Source of the DNA: Symsagittifera roscoffensis
Lineage: Eukaryota > Xenacoelomorpha > Acoela > Convolutidae
Direction of reading: 5' to 3'
Assembly: GCF_963678635.1 (NCBI RefSeq)
Contig: NC_087069.1
Span: 20,622,660-20,686,659 of the forward strand
Length of the DNA stretch: 64,000 nt
Shown here: positions 20,261-31,571 of the stretch, piece after piece
Layout of the letters: each line of letters starts with the position of its first letter
Position numbering within the stretch: the stretch's first letter is position 1
Made by a program: the position numbers and the translations under genes
Notes under the pieces: model-generated
The model's input: only the letters and a program-made list of their open reading frames with translations
Database searches by the model: none
Told to the model about the DNA's origin: nothing

Positions 20261-23200
20261 TTTACATGTCAAACTGAGACATTGTAGCTTGGAAAGTCTA
20301 AGAATCTATTCTTTTTTTATAAAATTGAATTATTTTAGTAAGTACTGTGAAATGTTTTCAACGCATTTCTTAATCGTTTATTTGTTTAGAGGTTCTGAAA
20401 GATGATATAACCAACTCGAGCGATAAGCGGATTCTGTTCATCATGGAGCTTTCAACGTAAATCAATCCAAAATATGTATTTTATAGAGAGAACTGTCATC
20501 GTGGCAAGGTTACGGATACTTTGTTTTGTTGAAATCTCAGTAAAAGTTCTTTCTAATTTTGAGCTAATAAGTGGATATGTATTTGCTAACAACTTGAATT
20601 TCTTAGTTTAGACCCATTGAATGAGTTCATGGAGTAGCGCGTTTTTAAGCTGATAGAAAGTTGCTTATATATTGAAAAAAAGGTTTCTACTGTTTTGAAA
20701 TACTCATAGTGCAAAAATGGAAAATTTTGGATATTTTTTCTTGGCCTTGAATGTTTCCAGATAAATTTTTTTTCAAATTTACACCGGAAGTTAAACTTAA
20801 AGCAAGAACCTACAGTTATCAAAATCAGAAATGTTTTCTAAATGGTCTTAGCAAATAGAGATTATGGTGTGAGTTTGCTTTGGATTTTTGAACGAGCGTT
20901 CAACTAATACAGTTTTCAGAGTAAGTTTTTTTTTGAAAGTGGACTAATTCTGAAAATAATAGATTAAGCAGAAACCAGGAAAGACTTAAGTTGAAGTTTT
21001 TTGACAAATCAAAGTAAAATTTAATTCTTCAGGAGTTCCTCGATCATTTTGCATCAATTTAGGTTGAAAATTATAGATTCAGAAGAATCCAGCAAAAAAA
21101 AACAGCCAGGTGTTGGTAATTAAGCGTAATTTTTTTTTTGAGTTTTTTGGTAAATAGTTAATGAATAAAGTAAAATTAGATAGAAATTCAGATGCTTCAA
21201 GGATGTTTTCTTCAAAGTAACACAATTCAGAGACAAATTTTTTTGGTTTGTTGATGCAGTTTTTCACTTATTCATCTATTTTGTTTGTTGAAATCAAAAG
21301 GTGAAGAATTAATCAAAAATCTGCTTTGAAGATCTACATATATTTATTTTTGCATGAAATGTTGAAAAATTTTGATGGTAGATTTTTTCAGCAAAAGTAT
21401 TTAAAGGTTTGTTGGAGTTTTTAAGGGAACTGATATTTTTTTCATCATGAAGCAAAAACATAGACATACTGTCACTTTCGTATTTTTATACTTGTTGACT
21501 TCAATTTTATTTCAGTTCAAAAAGTAGGCAGAACTGTAGAAATTTAGCTGAATTTCGCTTTAGGTTTAGAAAAAAATAATCAATTGATACATTTTAGACA
21601 TGTATTTTGTTTTCTGAGACAGTTTTCGGGGTGCTTTTTTGAAAGATTTTTTATAACTGGGTTAAAATTTGTACTGTGGAAATAACATCAAAGATTTTCA
21701 GATAAAAACCAACAAACTTGTTCTTATTCTAACACTTCTCGTGAAAATACGCTTAAACATTCATATTTCTACTATCTGCTTGTGTATTATATTTTGAATG
21801 CTTCAATTGGTTTCAATTTTTTTTCACTTGATCATTTTTGAGAATTTTTGGACAAAAGCCAGAATTAAACAGTTTTTAACACTATTTTGCGAGAAAAACG
21901 ATGGTCTGGATTACAAAAAAATTGTGTTTGCTGAAAAACGTACAGTAAAAACTAAATAAGAGAATTGATCTCTGCTAAAGGCAAGCGTTTACAAATAAAA
22001 GGTAGTATTTAGACGATTGCTTTTCTAATATTTTCCCCCTAAACTCCCCAATTCTGACTAACATTTCATTCAAAGTGAGTTCAAAAACAAAATTCTATGA
22101 AAAGCAGAGAGCAGGGACAACAAAAAACTCACTTAAGATCAATTACTTGAATTTACTTTAGTTAATGTGGAACATTTCGCAGAGCTTCTAGTTTTGTAGA
22201 AATTTGGAAAAAAAAGAGAAAGAGTTGAATATTTGAGTTTGCTCAAAAAACTTCAGTGAATATTACTTTGATTGATCATTCAAAATGAGGTTTCAACAAA
22301 ACTCATTTTTAGGTGGAGAAAAAAAGGAGATAACTATTCAGCTAAATAGCAAAAAAATGTGGAACTTGGAAAAAGTTTCTTTGATGTTGAGTCTAACAAG
22401 AAGCACTTTACTTCACTTGTTCAAAAACTGTGTTCAAAAATGTTTTTTCAAAAATTATCCCAAAAATTCGAAAATTTCAGCACATATTCAGCTCATTTGA
22501 GCATTATTTTGGTCTTCACAACACTCTCTAACACGCATCTTGGCTTCAATTAGATCAAATGTTATGGTATTTCAGTGTTCTGAGAAAAAAAAGAAAAAAA
22601 AAACTCAGATTTTCGAAAAAACTAGGGGTCATTTTCTTAGCTTGGTACCGAATAATCAACAACTTCATTCTTTTCACCTAGTATAGCGTTGGTTTTTCTC
22701 AATTAGAAGAGTTTCGATTACAAAATTAGCAAAATTTTGAGATTTTGGAAAATTTGTCAAAAAAATTAAGATTTTTCCAAACACTTGAGGTTTATGCACA
22801 AAAAACTTACTATTCGAAACCTACCATCTGAAACCTATTTAAAGATGGTGGAAAAAATATTACTTGTCTTAATACATAAGATTTCTAACAATACCGTTTG
22901 GAATCCTAAGCATTGCTGTTTTGGCAAAATCGGACGCCAAAATGTTTTAATACTTACCATCAGAAACTTGATATGACTTATCTTATTAGATTGGGAAACA
23001 TTTTTCCTTTTCTCATCCATTGAAGAACCTCTTACTTATCTTAAAACTGTATTTTTTTATTACGAGTTTACAATAGAAAATAGACAAACCTATACACTAT
23101 CTTAATACATGGAAAATTTGGGCACCAAAATATTGTTGAAACTTTCCATCTCAGACCTCGTATCTGAATACATGGCAAAACCGATAACCTATCTTAATAA

Positions 23201-23590
23201 ATAGGAAGTCTATCCCCTATCTTAATACATGGCTTGCAGATTGGATGTTCTCTTCCTTATCTTAAAAGATAGGGGTATGCACCCCTGACCCCCCTGATCA
23301 GCCTCAACATTTACTGCTCAAAAATTATCTTACTGATCAAGTATTCCTGCTGTGTTATGCTCACCGACAGCTATTTCAAATCAACTGGAAGGACATGTGC
23401 AATAGCAATCAACGCGAACATAAGTTATGACAAAAAATAGCAGCCCAATTTGGTAGAGAAACTAAGAACATTTAATTTGATGGAAGCAACGACCGCAAGT
23501 AGGGGTACTGTAGCACTGCCGACACCATTTTCACACATACCAAAAAAATCTCGTACTTTCTGGGAGCGAGAGCAATAGGTGGCAGCACGC
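20261..23590. other. AT-rich noncoding sequence
   Basis: No supported gene. Near 23,090-23,235 the phrase CTATCTTAATACATGG recurs in degenerate form, suggesting a short decayed repeat. The few ORFs of 60-80 codons here have Lys/Phe/Asn-rich content typical of chance frames in such DNA. Confidence 0.6.
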
Positions 23591-23599
23591 TGATCCTGA

Positions 23600-24900
23600 A
23601 ATTTTGATTTAACCCTTGTCTAGGCAGAAAAATTTTATTAAAGACGGGAGTGATGACACACTTACTTCTCGTCTCTGGCCAAAAAAGAGGTCGTCTGCAT
23701 CCACAAGAATTACTTGGGTAAATTTAATGTTTCTGAAACATTCATTTAATTCTACTCGTAAAAGAAGATGTGAATTAAACTCTGTCAACAAAAGATATCC
23801 CAAGATCAGCAAGACGACAACTTGTGTCTTTTGAAACAAAATGTGCCAAGGAAAGTTATGTGGGAAACATCACAAGCGATACGAAGATGAAACACATGGG
23901 TTATGGGACCCTCGTCGGATGTTTCCGCTGGAAACTTGAGACCACCAGTCAGTTTGCCTCGGAATGCAGTGTTGAAGAATTATTTCAAGAAAAAGTAATG
24001 TTACCTGCAAAATATCATACCCATATGACCGCGGAATTCATGAAGACTGAAACACAGCTTCGATTCACCGGGTGTCTGGCAGCATGGACGACAAAAATAC
24101 GATTCAGAAAAAACAAGAGATCAAAAAGAAGAAATGGCTCTCATAATGTTGTTCGAAGACCAAACCATAAGTGCTCATTCAGTGATTGCTTGTGCAATAC
24201 AGAGAGTTGCTCTCTGTTTTCTGCGGTTCCTAGTAAAAGAGTATTTTCACCGGCATTCTTTACTTGCGCAAAATCTTGCAGACTCCAAGAGTACAATGCT
24301 GAAGCGCATTGATTGAGTTGCAACAGCGAAAAAATAGCGAAAAAATAGCGACCGCATTTGAAGTAGCCAGAAAAACTAGAGCGTTTGAAGAAAGTGTCAA
24401 GAGATTCTCAAATAATGAGTCGAGACTCACGAGTGAGTCAAAAGTGTCGGTTAAGAAAATTTGTGATTATTCTGAACCTCGGAAGAGTGAGTTGTACAAG
24501 TATGTCTCCTGAAGTATAACTCCTAAACTGAAGCAGAACTGGTTGCAGATTTTCATGGAGAAATAGAAGTAAATTTAGTGACCTCTTTGGGGTTCTACAG
24601 CTTGGGCTACAATTCAACCTGAAACAAAAGCAAAAAAAGTCGCAGCCATCAGTTTGAAATTTTTGTTGGAGTATTGTAAGCTGAACAAAAGTTCATATAA
24701 AAATGTAGGGAAGCGACCGAGTTTGAAATGAAAATCAAACAGGACGAAGTCTATCAACTGCCACTGAGTATTGGAAACTTATTTGGATCAAACGTGACTA
24801 CACTCTGCAGCAGTCACTTACCGGTTCAATTTGTAACTGTGGACGCCAAAAGTCATCGAAACATGGTAAAACATTTTTTTTTACAACAACATGTGTAAAA
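23600..24900 (+). pseudogene. Broken coding-like sequence, unrecognised
   Basis: Several consecutive plus-strand frames (23,616-23,834; 23,824-24,312; 24,309-24,512) abut or overlap with frame changes. Their amino-acid composition is fairly balanced compared with chance frames nearby; the longest, 162 aa, contains Cys/Trp-bearing runs (LVGCFRWKLETTSQFASEC). The arrangement suggests an old protein-coding repeat or transposon that has lost its frame. No family is recognised. Confidence 0.3.
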
Positions 24901-25194
24901 CTGGAAAGAGTATCGGAGCATTCAAAAGAATTTGCGGTCCAAAAAGAATGCGAGGCAATTTATAAGCATTACATGCGAATCTTTTCATTGAGTATGGAAA
25001 TAGGAACTTCAGCGAGTTCAAAAACCAGAAAATAGAGGGTCAGTAGCCACGACTTATAGAGCACTTGAAGAAATGATAGTTTCCAGCGTGTGATGATGGA
25101 GATGGAACCATTGCAGGAACTGTCTGGACACCAAAACTGAAGAAGTGTCGTGCCAACATGCCAACTCATTATCAGTACCCATGATTTTGTCTGC

Positions 25195-27136
25195 TGCAGA
25201 CTTGGTATTGCCCTAGTGATTGTAATTGTCAGAGCGATGTATCGGACAGATGGCTGTGAGCTGAGGAGAGCGGAAACTGGAATTAAGCAGCGTTCACGAA
25301 AGGCAAGCTCGAAGAGCTCGACGTTCTGAGGCAATTAAATTGTCCAGCCAACGCGCAAAAATATTGAGCGTTCCGAGAGAAATTGAGCGTTCCGGGCCAA
25401 GAAGAAAATTGATGCCCTTGTTCAGAGCAAATATGACTGGACTGTTCGGCGGTCAGAATACTCCTAGAGTCTCATGTCAAAGCATAGCCTGGCCAAAAGC
25501 TCATTCTTGTTGGATGTTTGCTCAGAAGCGATTGAGAGAGCATTTGTAAATCATCGACTTGAATTGACAACATCAACAAAAAAGTCAGTGATAGAAAATA
25601 GAAAGCAGCATCATTGAAACTTTCATGAAGAAGTTAGAAACGTGGCACCATGCTTGCTCAACAACTTCTGAAGGAACACAGAATCCTGAATATAAGCGCT
25701 GCCCTGCTGCAAACAGAGAGTAGCAGAACAAAGAAGTTGGAGGACCGCCTCAAACTGTGTCAAAGTAGCGTTTGAAAATCTTCAAGTCACGAGACCAAAA
25801 GTGCAGAGTCAATTTCTTAGGATGCAGTGTTTAAAACGACCGTTACAAGAAGTGAGCACGGAAGAAACGTTGAGAAATTTTATAAGAAAAGGAAAAGGAA
25901 GCCAAAATTAGCAATAAAAAAAAGGTAATTTTTTTTAATAGAGCGGGAAAAACTAAAAGGCTTGAAAAAACTTTAAAATTAAGAAACTGAAAAATTGCTG
26001 CAATTATTAACCTGCAAAAAAACTTCAAAACAAAAAAAATTGAGAATTCCACCTGCATGATTGCTTGTAATTAACTAAGCTAGTAATTAAACCGAATGTT
26101 TGCGTTGTCTGGGAGGTGACTGTTTACTGATTATCTAGAGAAGAGAGACAACACATTTTTCGTTCCAGCCAAAGATTTTTCTGAAATTGTTATTCTGGAC
26201 ACCAATAACAAAAACGAATCCGGATGAGTGAGTGGTTATAGCATAATTTTAGTTTCGTGTTGGTCCTGCATACCATCATTTTTTCAAAATGATTTAAAAA
26301 AATAAATTTTAGATCATATTTTCTTGTTGCAGATTGGCGAGAGTGTTAGCAGACTCGAGCGATCTCTGATGCCTTTTTAAGTCTTTAGTGAGCTGAAATG
26401 ATGCGGATAAGCTTCCTTTCTGAAGTTAATTTGTGAATACTGTTTTATGGCACTGTAGCACCTTGATGTTATTCTTGATGGATGGTGGATGGGAGTTCAG
26501 TACGGATACATAATTGTGTGCCATTTGACAAAACTCACTGGTGTTTTCTTTAGAAATTGTACGTTATGTTTTTTTTAACGTTTGAAGTTGTAATTAGGAG
26601 CGTTAATCGTTAAATTGAACAAAACTAGAATGGAAGGAATTGGCGTTTTTTTTAATTTGAAAAGAATTAACAGCATGTAAAAATTCCCTCAGAAAACATA
26701 TTCTCCTGTCCACTCTTCGAAAGGAAAAAAATTCAAGAAAAACTACGGCGGACATAATGAAAGATTGCTGACAGTTTTACATAAGAAGGAAAATCCTTCC
26801 AAAAAAAAGTTGTAATTAGGAGCGTTAATCGTTAAATTGAACAAAACTAGAATGGAAGGAACCGGCATTTTTTTTTAAATTTGAAAAGAATTAACAGCAT
26901 GTAAAAATTCCCTCAGAAAACATATTCTCCTGTCCACTCTTCGAAAGGAAAAAAATTCAAAAAAACTACGGCGGACATAATGAAAGATTGCTGACAGTTT
27001 TACATAAGAAGGAAAATCCTTCCAAAAAATAAAAAAAATTTCAGATGCAATCGCTACTTGCCTTATTCATCATTATTAGGAAAAGATGAGATTTTGCGAA
27101 GTAATCTTTCCCGTCAGCGAAGAAGCAGCATTTGAT
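25195..27136. repeat. Segmental direct repeat, copy 1
   Basis: Long passages here recur, diverged, in 28,016-30,245: for example the TTGAGCGTTCCG motifs, the CTGGACTGTTCGGCGGTCAG segment (about 25,437 and 28,268), CACCTGCATGATTGCTTGTA (about 26,050 and 29,160), and the 222-base unit at 26,587. Each passage differs by scattered substitutions and indels, so this is an old duplication or two copies of one large repeat. Confidence 0.75.
26587..27030. repeat. Tandem pair of about 222-bp units
   Basis: GTTGTAATTAGGAGCGTTAA starts at 26,587 and again at 26,809, 222 bases apart, and the units are nearly identical. The same pair occurs in copy 2 with starts at 29,695 and 29,928. The second units of both pairs share TTCAAAAAAACTACGG where the first units have TTCAAGAAAAACTACGG, so the tandem doubling came before the larger duplication. 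Confidence 0.8.
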
Positions 27137-27623
27137 TGATGACCAAGTAACAGGAAGACTCGTTGAATTGTGTTATGCTACTACATTACTGTTAGATCTC
27201 CAAATAATTCATCAATTTTAATCAAAATCACAAGTTTTAATTTCAGTGTACGAGAAGCGAGGAGCAACTAAAAGTTCGTTTCATCTCTAATAAGGAAAAG
27301 AATTGTATTAATAATGTAATAGCCCTATTTGAAGAAAGATCTCATGGTATGAGGACACTGAGAACAAGCCATGAGTTCACTAATTTTGCTTGAAACCTCT
27401 TAGTTTAAATCTTTTGGCTGCTGAACTCAAAATGGTAACACGTTCCTTGACCAGGCTTACGAATAATTACCTTAAAAAAACTACCTAGCTATAAGAGTAG
27501 TTGTTTTCTGTTGGTAATTACTTTCCAGACGAAAATTACATCCTCAAAACATTTCATGTTGTTTTCAAACGTTAAATTTTTGTATATACTTTCATTTGAG
27601 GATATAAGAAAACTACCTACAAT

Positions 27624-27760
27624 CAGGGGCGGATTCGGGGTAGAGTGGCGGACGCCCCCTTCAGGTATTGAATCCCCTGCCGACCCAAAGGGTACCCCCT
27701 TTGTACTGTCTTGAAAAATCCATTTTTGGTGAAGAACCTTACATATTTTTAAAAGAAGTT
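27624..27760. mobile_element. hAT-type MITE fragment
   Basis: Starts with the family terminus CAGGGGCGGATTCGGGG and continues with CCCCTGCCGACCC, as in the other copies. The far end was not found. A related fragment lies at about 28,858-28,920 in the duplicated copy. Confidence 0.55.
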
Positions 27761-28015
27761 TTTCTTGTTAATATGTTTGTATATAATTATATATAAATTT
27801 TGAGAGGGAAGCATGCGTCAAAAAACGCAGTTTTTTGTTCAAAGTTTTCCAAAAATTGCCTAAAACCAAATTTTTTTTGGCCTGTTTTTTCAAAAGTTTT
27901 GCTTGCGCGTAGAGAACTTTGCAGAAACAGGCACTTTTCAGTGCTTTGGGAAAGTAATCTCGTACTGATCTAGCACATTGGACAGGTTTTCACCGTCGGT
28001 TTGCCACGTGCATCT

Positions 28016-30245
28016 CAGTCGTTAATGATTGTATTGGTCAGAGTGATGTACTGGACAGATGGTTGTAAGCTCAGGCGAGCGAAAAGTGGAATAAGCAGCG
28101 TTCACAAAAAAATCTCGAAGATCTCGACGTTATAAAGGAATTTAATTTGTCAAACCACCGCGAAAAACAATGAGCATTCCGAGGGAAATTGAGCGTTCGG
28201 GGAGGGGGAAATATTGAGCGTTCCGGGGGCATGAAGAAAATTGATGCCCTTCTTCAGAGAAAATTTGACTGGACTGTTCGGCGGTCAGAGTACTCCTAGA
28301 CTCTCATGTCAAAGTATAGCCTGGCCAAAAGCTCATTATTGGTAGATGTTTGCTCAGACGCAATTGAGAGAGCATTTGTAAATCATCGACTTGCATTGAC
28401 AACATCGACAAAAAAGTCAGTGATAGAAACCAGCACTAATGAACTATTCATGAAGAAGTTAAAAACGTGACACCTTGCTTGGTCAACAGCTTCTGAAGTA
28501 ACCCAGAATATAGGCGCTGCCCAGCTTCAAACAAAAAGTAGCAGAACAAAGAAGTTGGAGGTCCGCCTCATGTTGTGTCAAAGTAGCGTTTGAAAATCTT
28601 CAAGCCATGAATTCACTAATTTTGCTCGAAACCTGTTAGTTTAAATCTTTTGGCTGCTGAACTCAAAATGGTAACACGTTCGTCGACCAGGCTTACGAAT
28701 AACTACCTTAAAAACTACCTAGCTACAAGAAAAGTTGTTTTCTGTTGGTAATTACTTTCCAGACGAAAATTACATCCTCTAAACATTTCATGTTGTTTTC
28801 AAACGTTAAATTTTTGTATATACTTTCATTCGAGGATATAAGAAAACTACCTACAATCAGGAGCGGATTCAGGGGGCGGACGCCCCTTTCAGGTATTCGA
28901 CCCCTTTCAGGTATTCGAGAAAAAAAAACAAAAAGATAGCCCAAAATAGCAATCAAAAAAGAGGAGAAACTTTCTTTAAAATAAAATATTAAGTCAAACA
29001 GAGCGGGCAAAACTAAAAAGCTTGAAGAAACTTCAAAACTAATAAATTGAAAAATTGCTGCAATTTTTAAACTGCAAAAAAAACTTCAAGTAGTATTTGA
29101 GATGATTTTTTAAACAAATTTAGATTCTTGAAATGAAAGAAAAGGTTGAATTAAGAGTTCCACCTGCATGATTGCTTGTAATTAAATAAGCTTACTGTTT
29201 GCTTTGTCTGGGAGGCGACTGTTTACTGATTTTGAGCAACTTAGGTAGCCACTCGAGGAGGTAGCCACTCGAGAAGAGAATTTTTTAAAAATGATTTTTT
29301 GGCCGCCAATAACGAAAACGATTCCTGCCGAGTGATTGGTTATAACATTTTTAGTTTGTTTGTTGGTCCTACATACCACCGTTTTTTTCAAAATGATTTC
29401 TTAAATAAATTTTAGGTCAAATTTCCATGTTGCAGATGCGCGTGAGTGTTAGCAGGCTAGAGCGATCTTTGATGCCTTTTTATGTATTTAGTGGGCTGGT
29501 TTGATGCGGATAAGCTTTCCTTTTTGATGTTAATTTGTAAATTCTGTTTCATGGCACTGTAGCACCTTGATGTTGCTCTTGATGGATGGTGGATGGGACT
29601 TCAATACGGAGGTATGATTGTATGTGCCATTTGACAAAATTCACCGGTGTTTTCTTTATAAAATTGTACGTTACGTTTTTGTTTAACGTTTGGAGTTGTA
29701 ATTAGGAGCGTTAATCGTTAAATTGTGCAAATTTAGAATGGATGGAGTTGACGTTCTTTTAAATTTCGAAATGAATTAACAGCATGTAGCAATTCCCTCA
29801 GAAAACATATTCTCCTGTCCACTCTTCGAAAGGAAAAAAATTCAAGAAAAACTACGGCGGACATAATGAAAGATTGCTGACAGTTTTACATAAGAAGGAA
29901 AATCCTTCCAAAAAAAAGTTGTAATTAGGAGCGTTAATCGTTAAATTGAACAAAACTAGAATGGAAGGAACCGGCATTTTTTTTTAAATTTGAAAAGAAT
30001 TAACAGCATGTAAAAAATTCCCTCAGAAAACATATTCTCCTGTCCACTCTTCGAAAGGAAAAAAATTCAAAAAAACTACGGCGGACATAATGAAAGATTG
30101 CTGACAGTTTTACATAAGAAGGAAAATCCTTCCAAAAAAATAAAAAAAATTTCAGATGCAATCGCTACTTGCCTTATTCATCATTATTAGGAAAAGATGA
30201 GATTTTGCGAAGTAATCTTTTCCGTCAGCGAAGAAGCAGCATTTG
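28016..30245. repeat. Segmental direct repeat, copy 2
   Basis: Second copy of the 25,195-27,136 repeat in the same orientation. A segment like 27,360-27,630 is also repeated inside it (about 28,610-28,860, with ATGGTAACACGTTC). It ends at the assembly gap, at a point where copy 1 continues, so the missing bases may contain more of the repeat. Confidence 0.7.
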
Positions 30246-30445
30246 NNNNNNNNNNNNNNNNNNNNNNNNNNNNNNNNNNNNNNNNNNNNNNNNNNNNNNN
30301 NNNNNNNNNNNNNNNNNNNNNNNNNNNNNNNNNNNNNNNNNNNNNNNNNNNNNNNNNNNNNNNNNNNNNNNNNNNNNNNNNNNNNNNNNNNNNNNNNNNN
30401 NNNNNNNNNNNNNNNNNNNNNNNNNNNNNNNNNNNNNNNNNNNNN
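30246..30445. other. Assembly gap (200 N)
   Basis: Exactly 200 undetermined bases, probably a placeholder length. The gap falls within repeated sequence, the usual reason for an assembly break. Frames spanning it are meaningless. Confidence 0.99.
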
Positions 30446-31255
30446 AAAAACTAAAATAAAAAATCTTTTTATCAAATAGTTTAGATTTTTCTACGTGACG
30501 TGATAAAAATATCAGACGTAAGGCTATCATTTAGGCATATTCGACAGCCATAATAAGATAGGCAAATTGGACAAAAAGGTTTTGAAAAAAAAAGAAAAAA
30601 AAACTAGAAAAACAAACAGTTTTTTTTGAAGTTTTTGATTTAAAAATGGAGCTAAATAACTCCTAAAACTATTTTTAATTGCTTAAAACTAAGTTTTAAG
30701 AGGGCTTAAAATTAAGTTTTAAGAGCCTTAAGACAAAAAAAGGTAAAAAATCAAAAATTTCAAACAAATTTTTCTCGACACTTGAAAAAATTTTGGGAAC
30801 TTTTTAATGTGGTTCGAAACGGCTTCAATATGATATATCACTCAACCCTGTCCAATGAATATATGTGGAACCTGTTTTTGCGTGGAAAACAAAAAGAAAA
30901 AACTAAAACAGACCCGAATGCAAATTTCCTCCCAATTTTCAATGGTCGGAACAATAATATAAAAATATTACAAAAAATATATTAATAACTAATTTTATAC
31001 TTCAACGGCAACCTTCCCTAAGTGAGACTCTTGCAGACTTAAGTAAAGATTAGCATAGATTATTTTACGAGATCAAATAACATATAGAAATAATATAACT
31101 TTCTATCTTTAAGATACGCACCCAAGTCAACTTGGATTATATTACTTAATCATTTTTTAAATTAAAAATTGCAATCCACCTGCGCTCCATCCAGTCCACG
31201 TTTTAGAGAGTAACTTTTCTAGTTTCTTTCTTTTTTTTTACAATTCAGAACGAAT
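30446..31255. other. Noncoding sequence between the gap and the RhoGEF gene part
   Basis: No exon was recognised. It contains simple A-rich passages and a short repeat of AAGTTTTAAGAG near 30,690-30,725. A further 3' exon of the RhoGEF gene could lie here or beyond the gap. Confidence 0.5.
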
Positions 31256-31355
31256 GTGGCACATTTCGCCCCTCCCACATTTTGCCCCACAATTATAACG
31301 GTACTTTGCGTGTACGATTTTAGGGGTTAAATGTGTGAGGGGCGAAATGTACCAC
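31256..31355. mobile_element. 100-bp foldback MITE with 27-bp terminal inverted repeats
   Basis: The left end GTGGCACATTTCGCCCCTCC and the inverted right end GTGGTACATTTCGCCCCTCA match in 25 of 27 positions overall (31,256-31,282 and 31,329-31,355). The middle is about 46 bases. No clear target-site duplication was seen. It lies just downstream of the last recognised exon of the RhoGEF gene. Confidence 0.65.
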
Positions 31356-31407
31356 TAAATTTAAGAGAGGAGAAATGCGTGAAGACATCTAAGCTACACA
31401 CTCTTAC

Positions 31408-31571
31408 CTTCCCTGCCCCGCTGATATCAGACAGGTTTGTGCTGGCTGCCCTGGATATCTTGGGTCTGACCAGCTGGATGTCTGCTGTCCTGCTCTTCTT
31501 GTGTCTCTTCAGAGTGTGGGAGAAAATCTGAGACAGGGTAGTCTCGCTCCCCGCAGAGGGCTTGATGGATT
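31408..31571 (-). CDS. Last recognised exon: basic tail after the Ig domain
   Basis: Acceptor TTTTCAG, donor AAG|GTAAGAG. It encodes a Ser/Lys/Arg-rich segment (HTLKRHKKSRTADIQLV). The strong donor shows that the gene continues downstream, toward or beyond the assembly gap. Confidence 0.75.

Noticed and set aside
30152-30530. ORFs running through the N block
   Set aside because: They contain undetermined bases and are artefacts of the gap.
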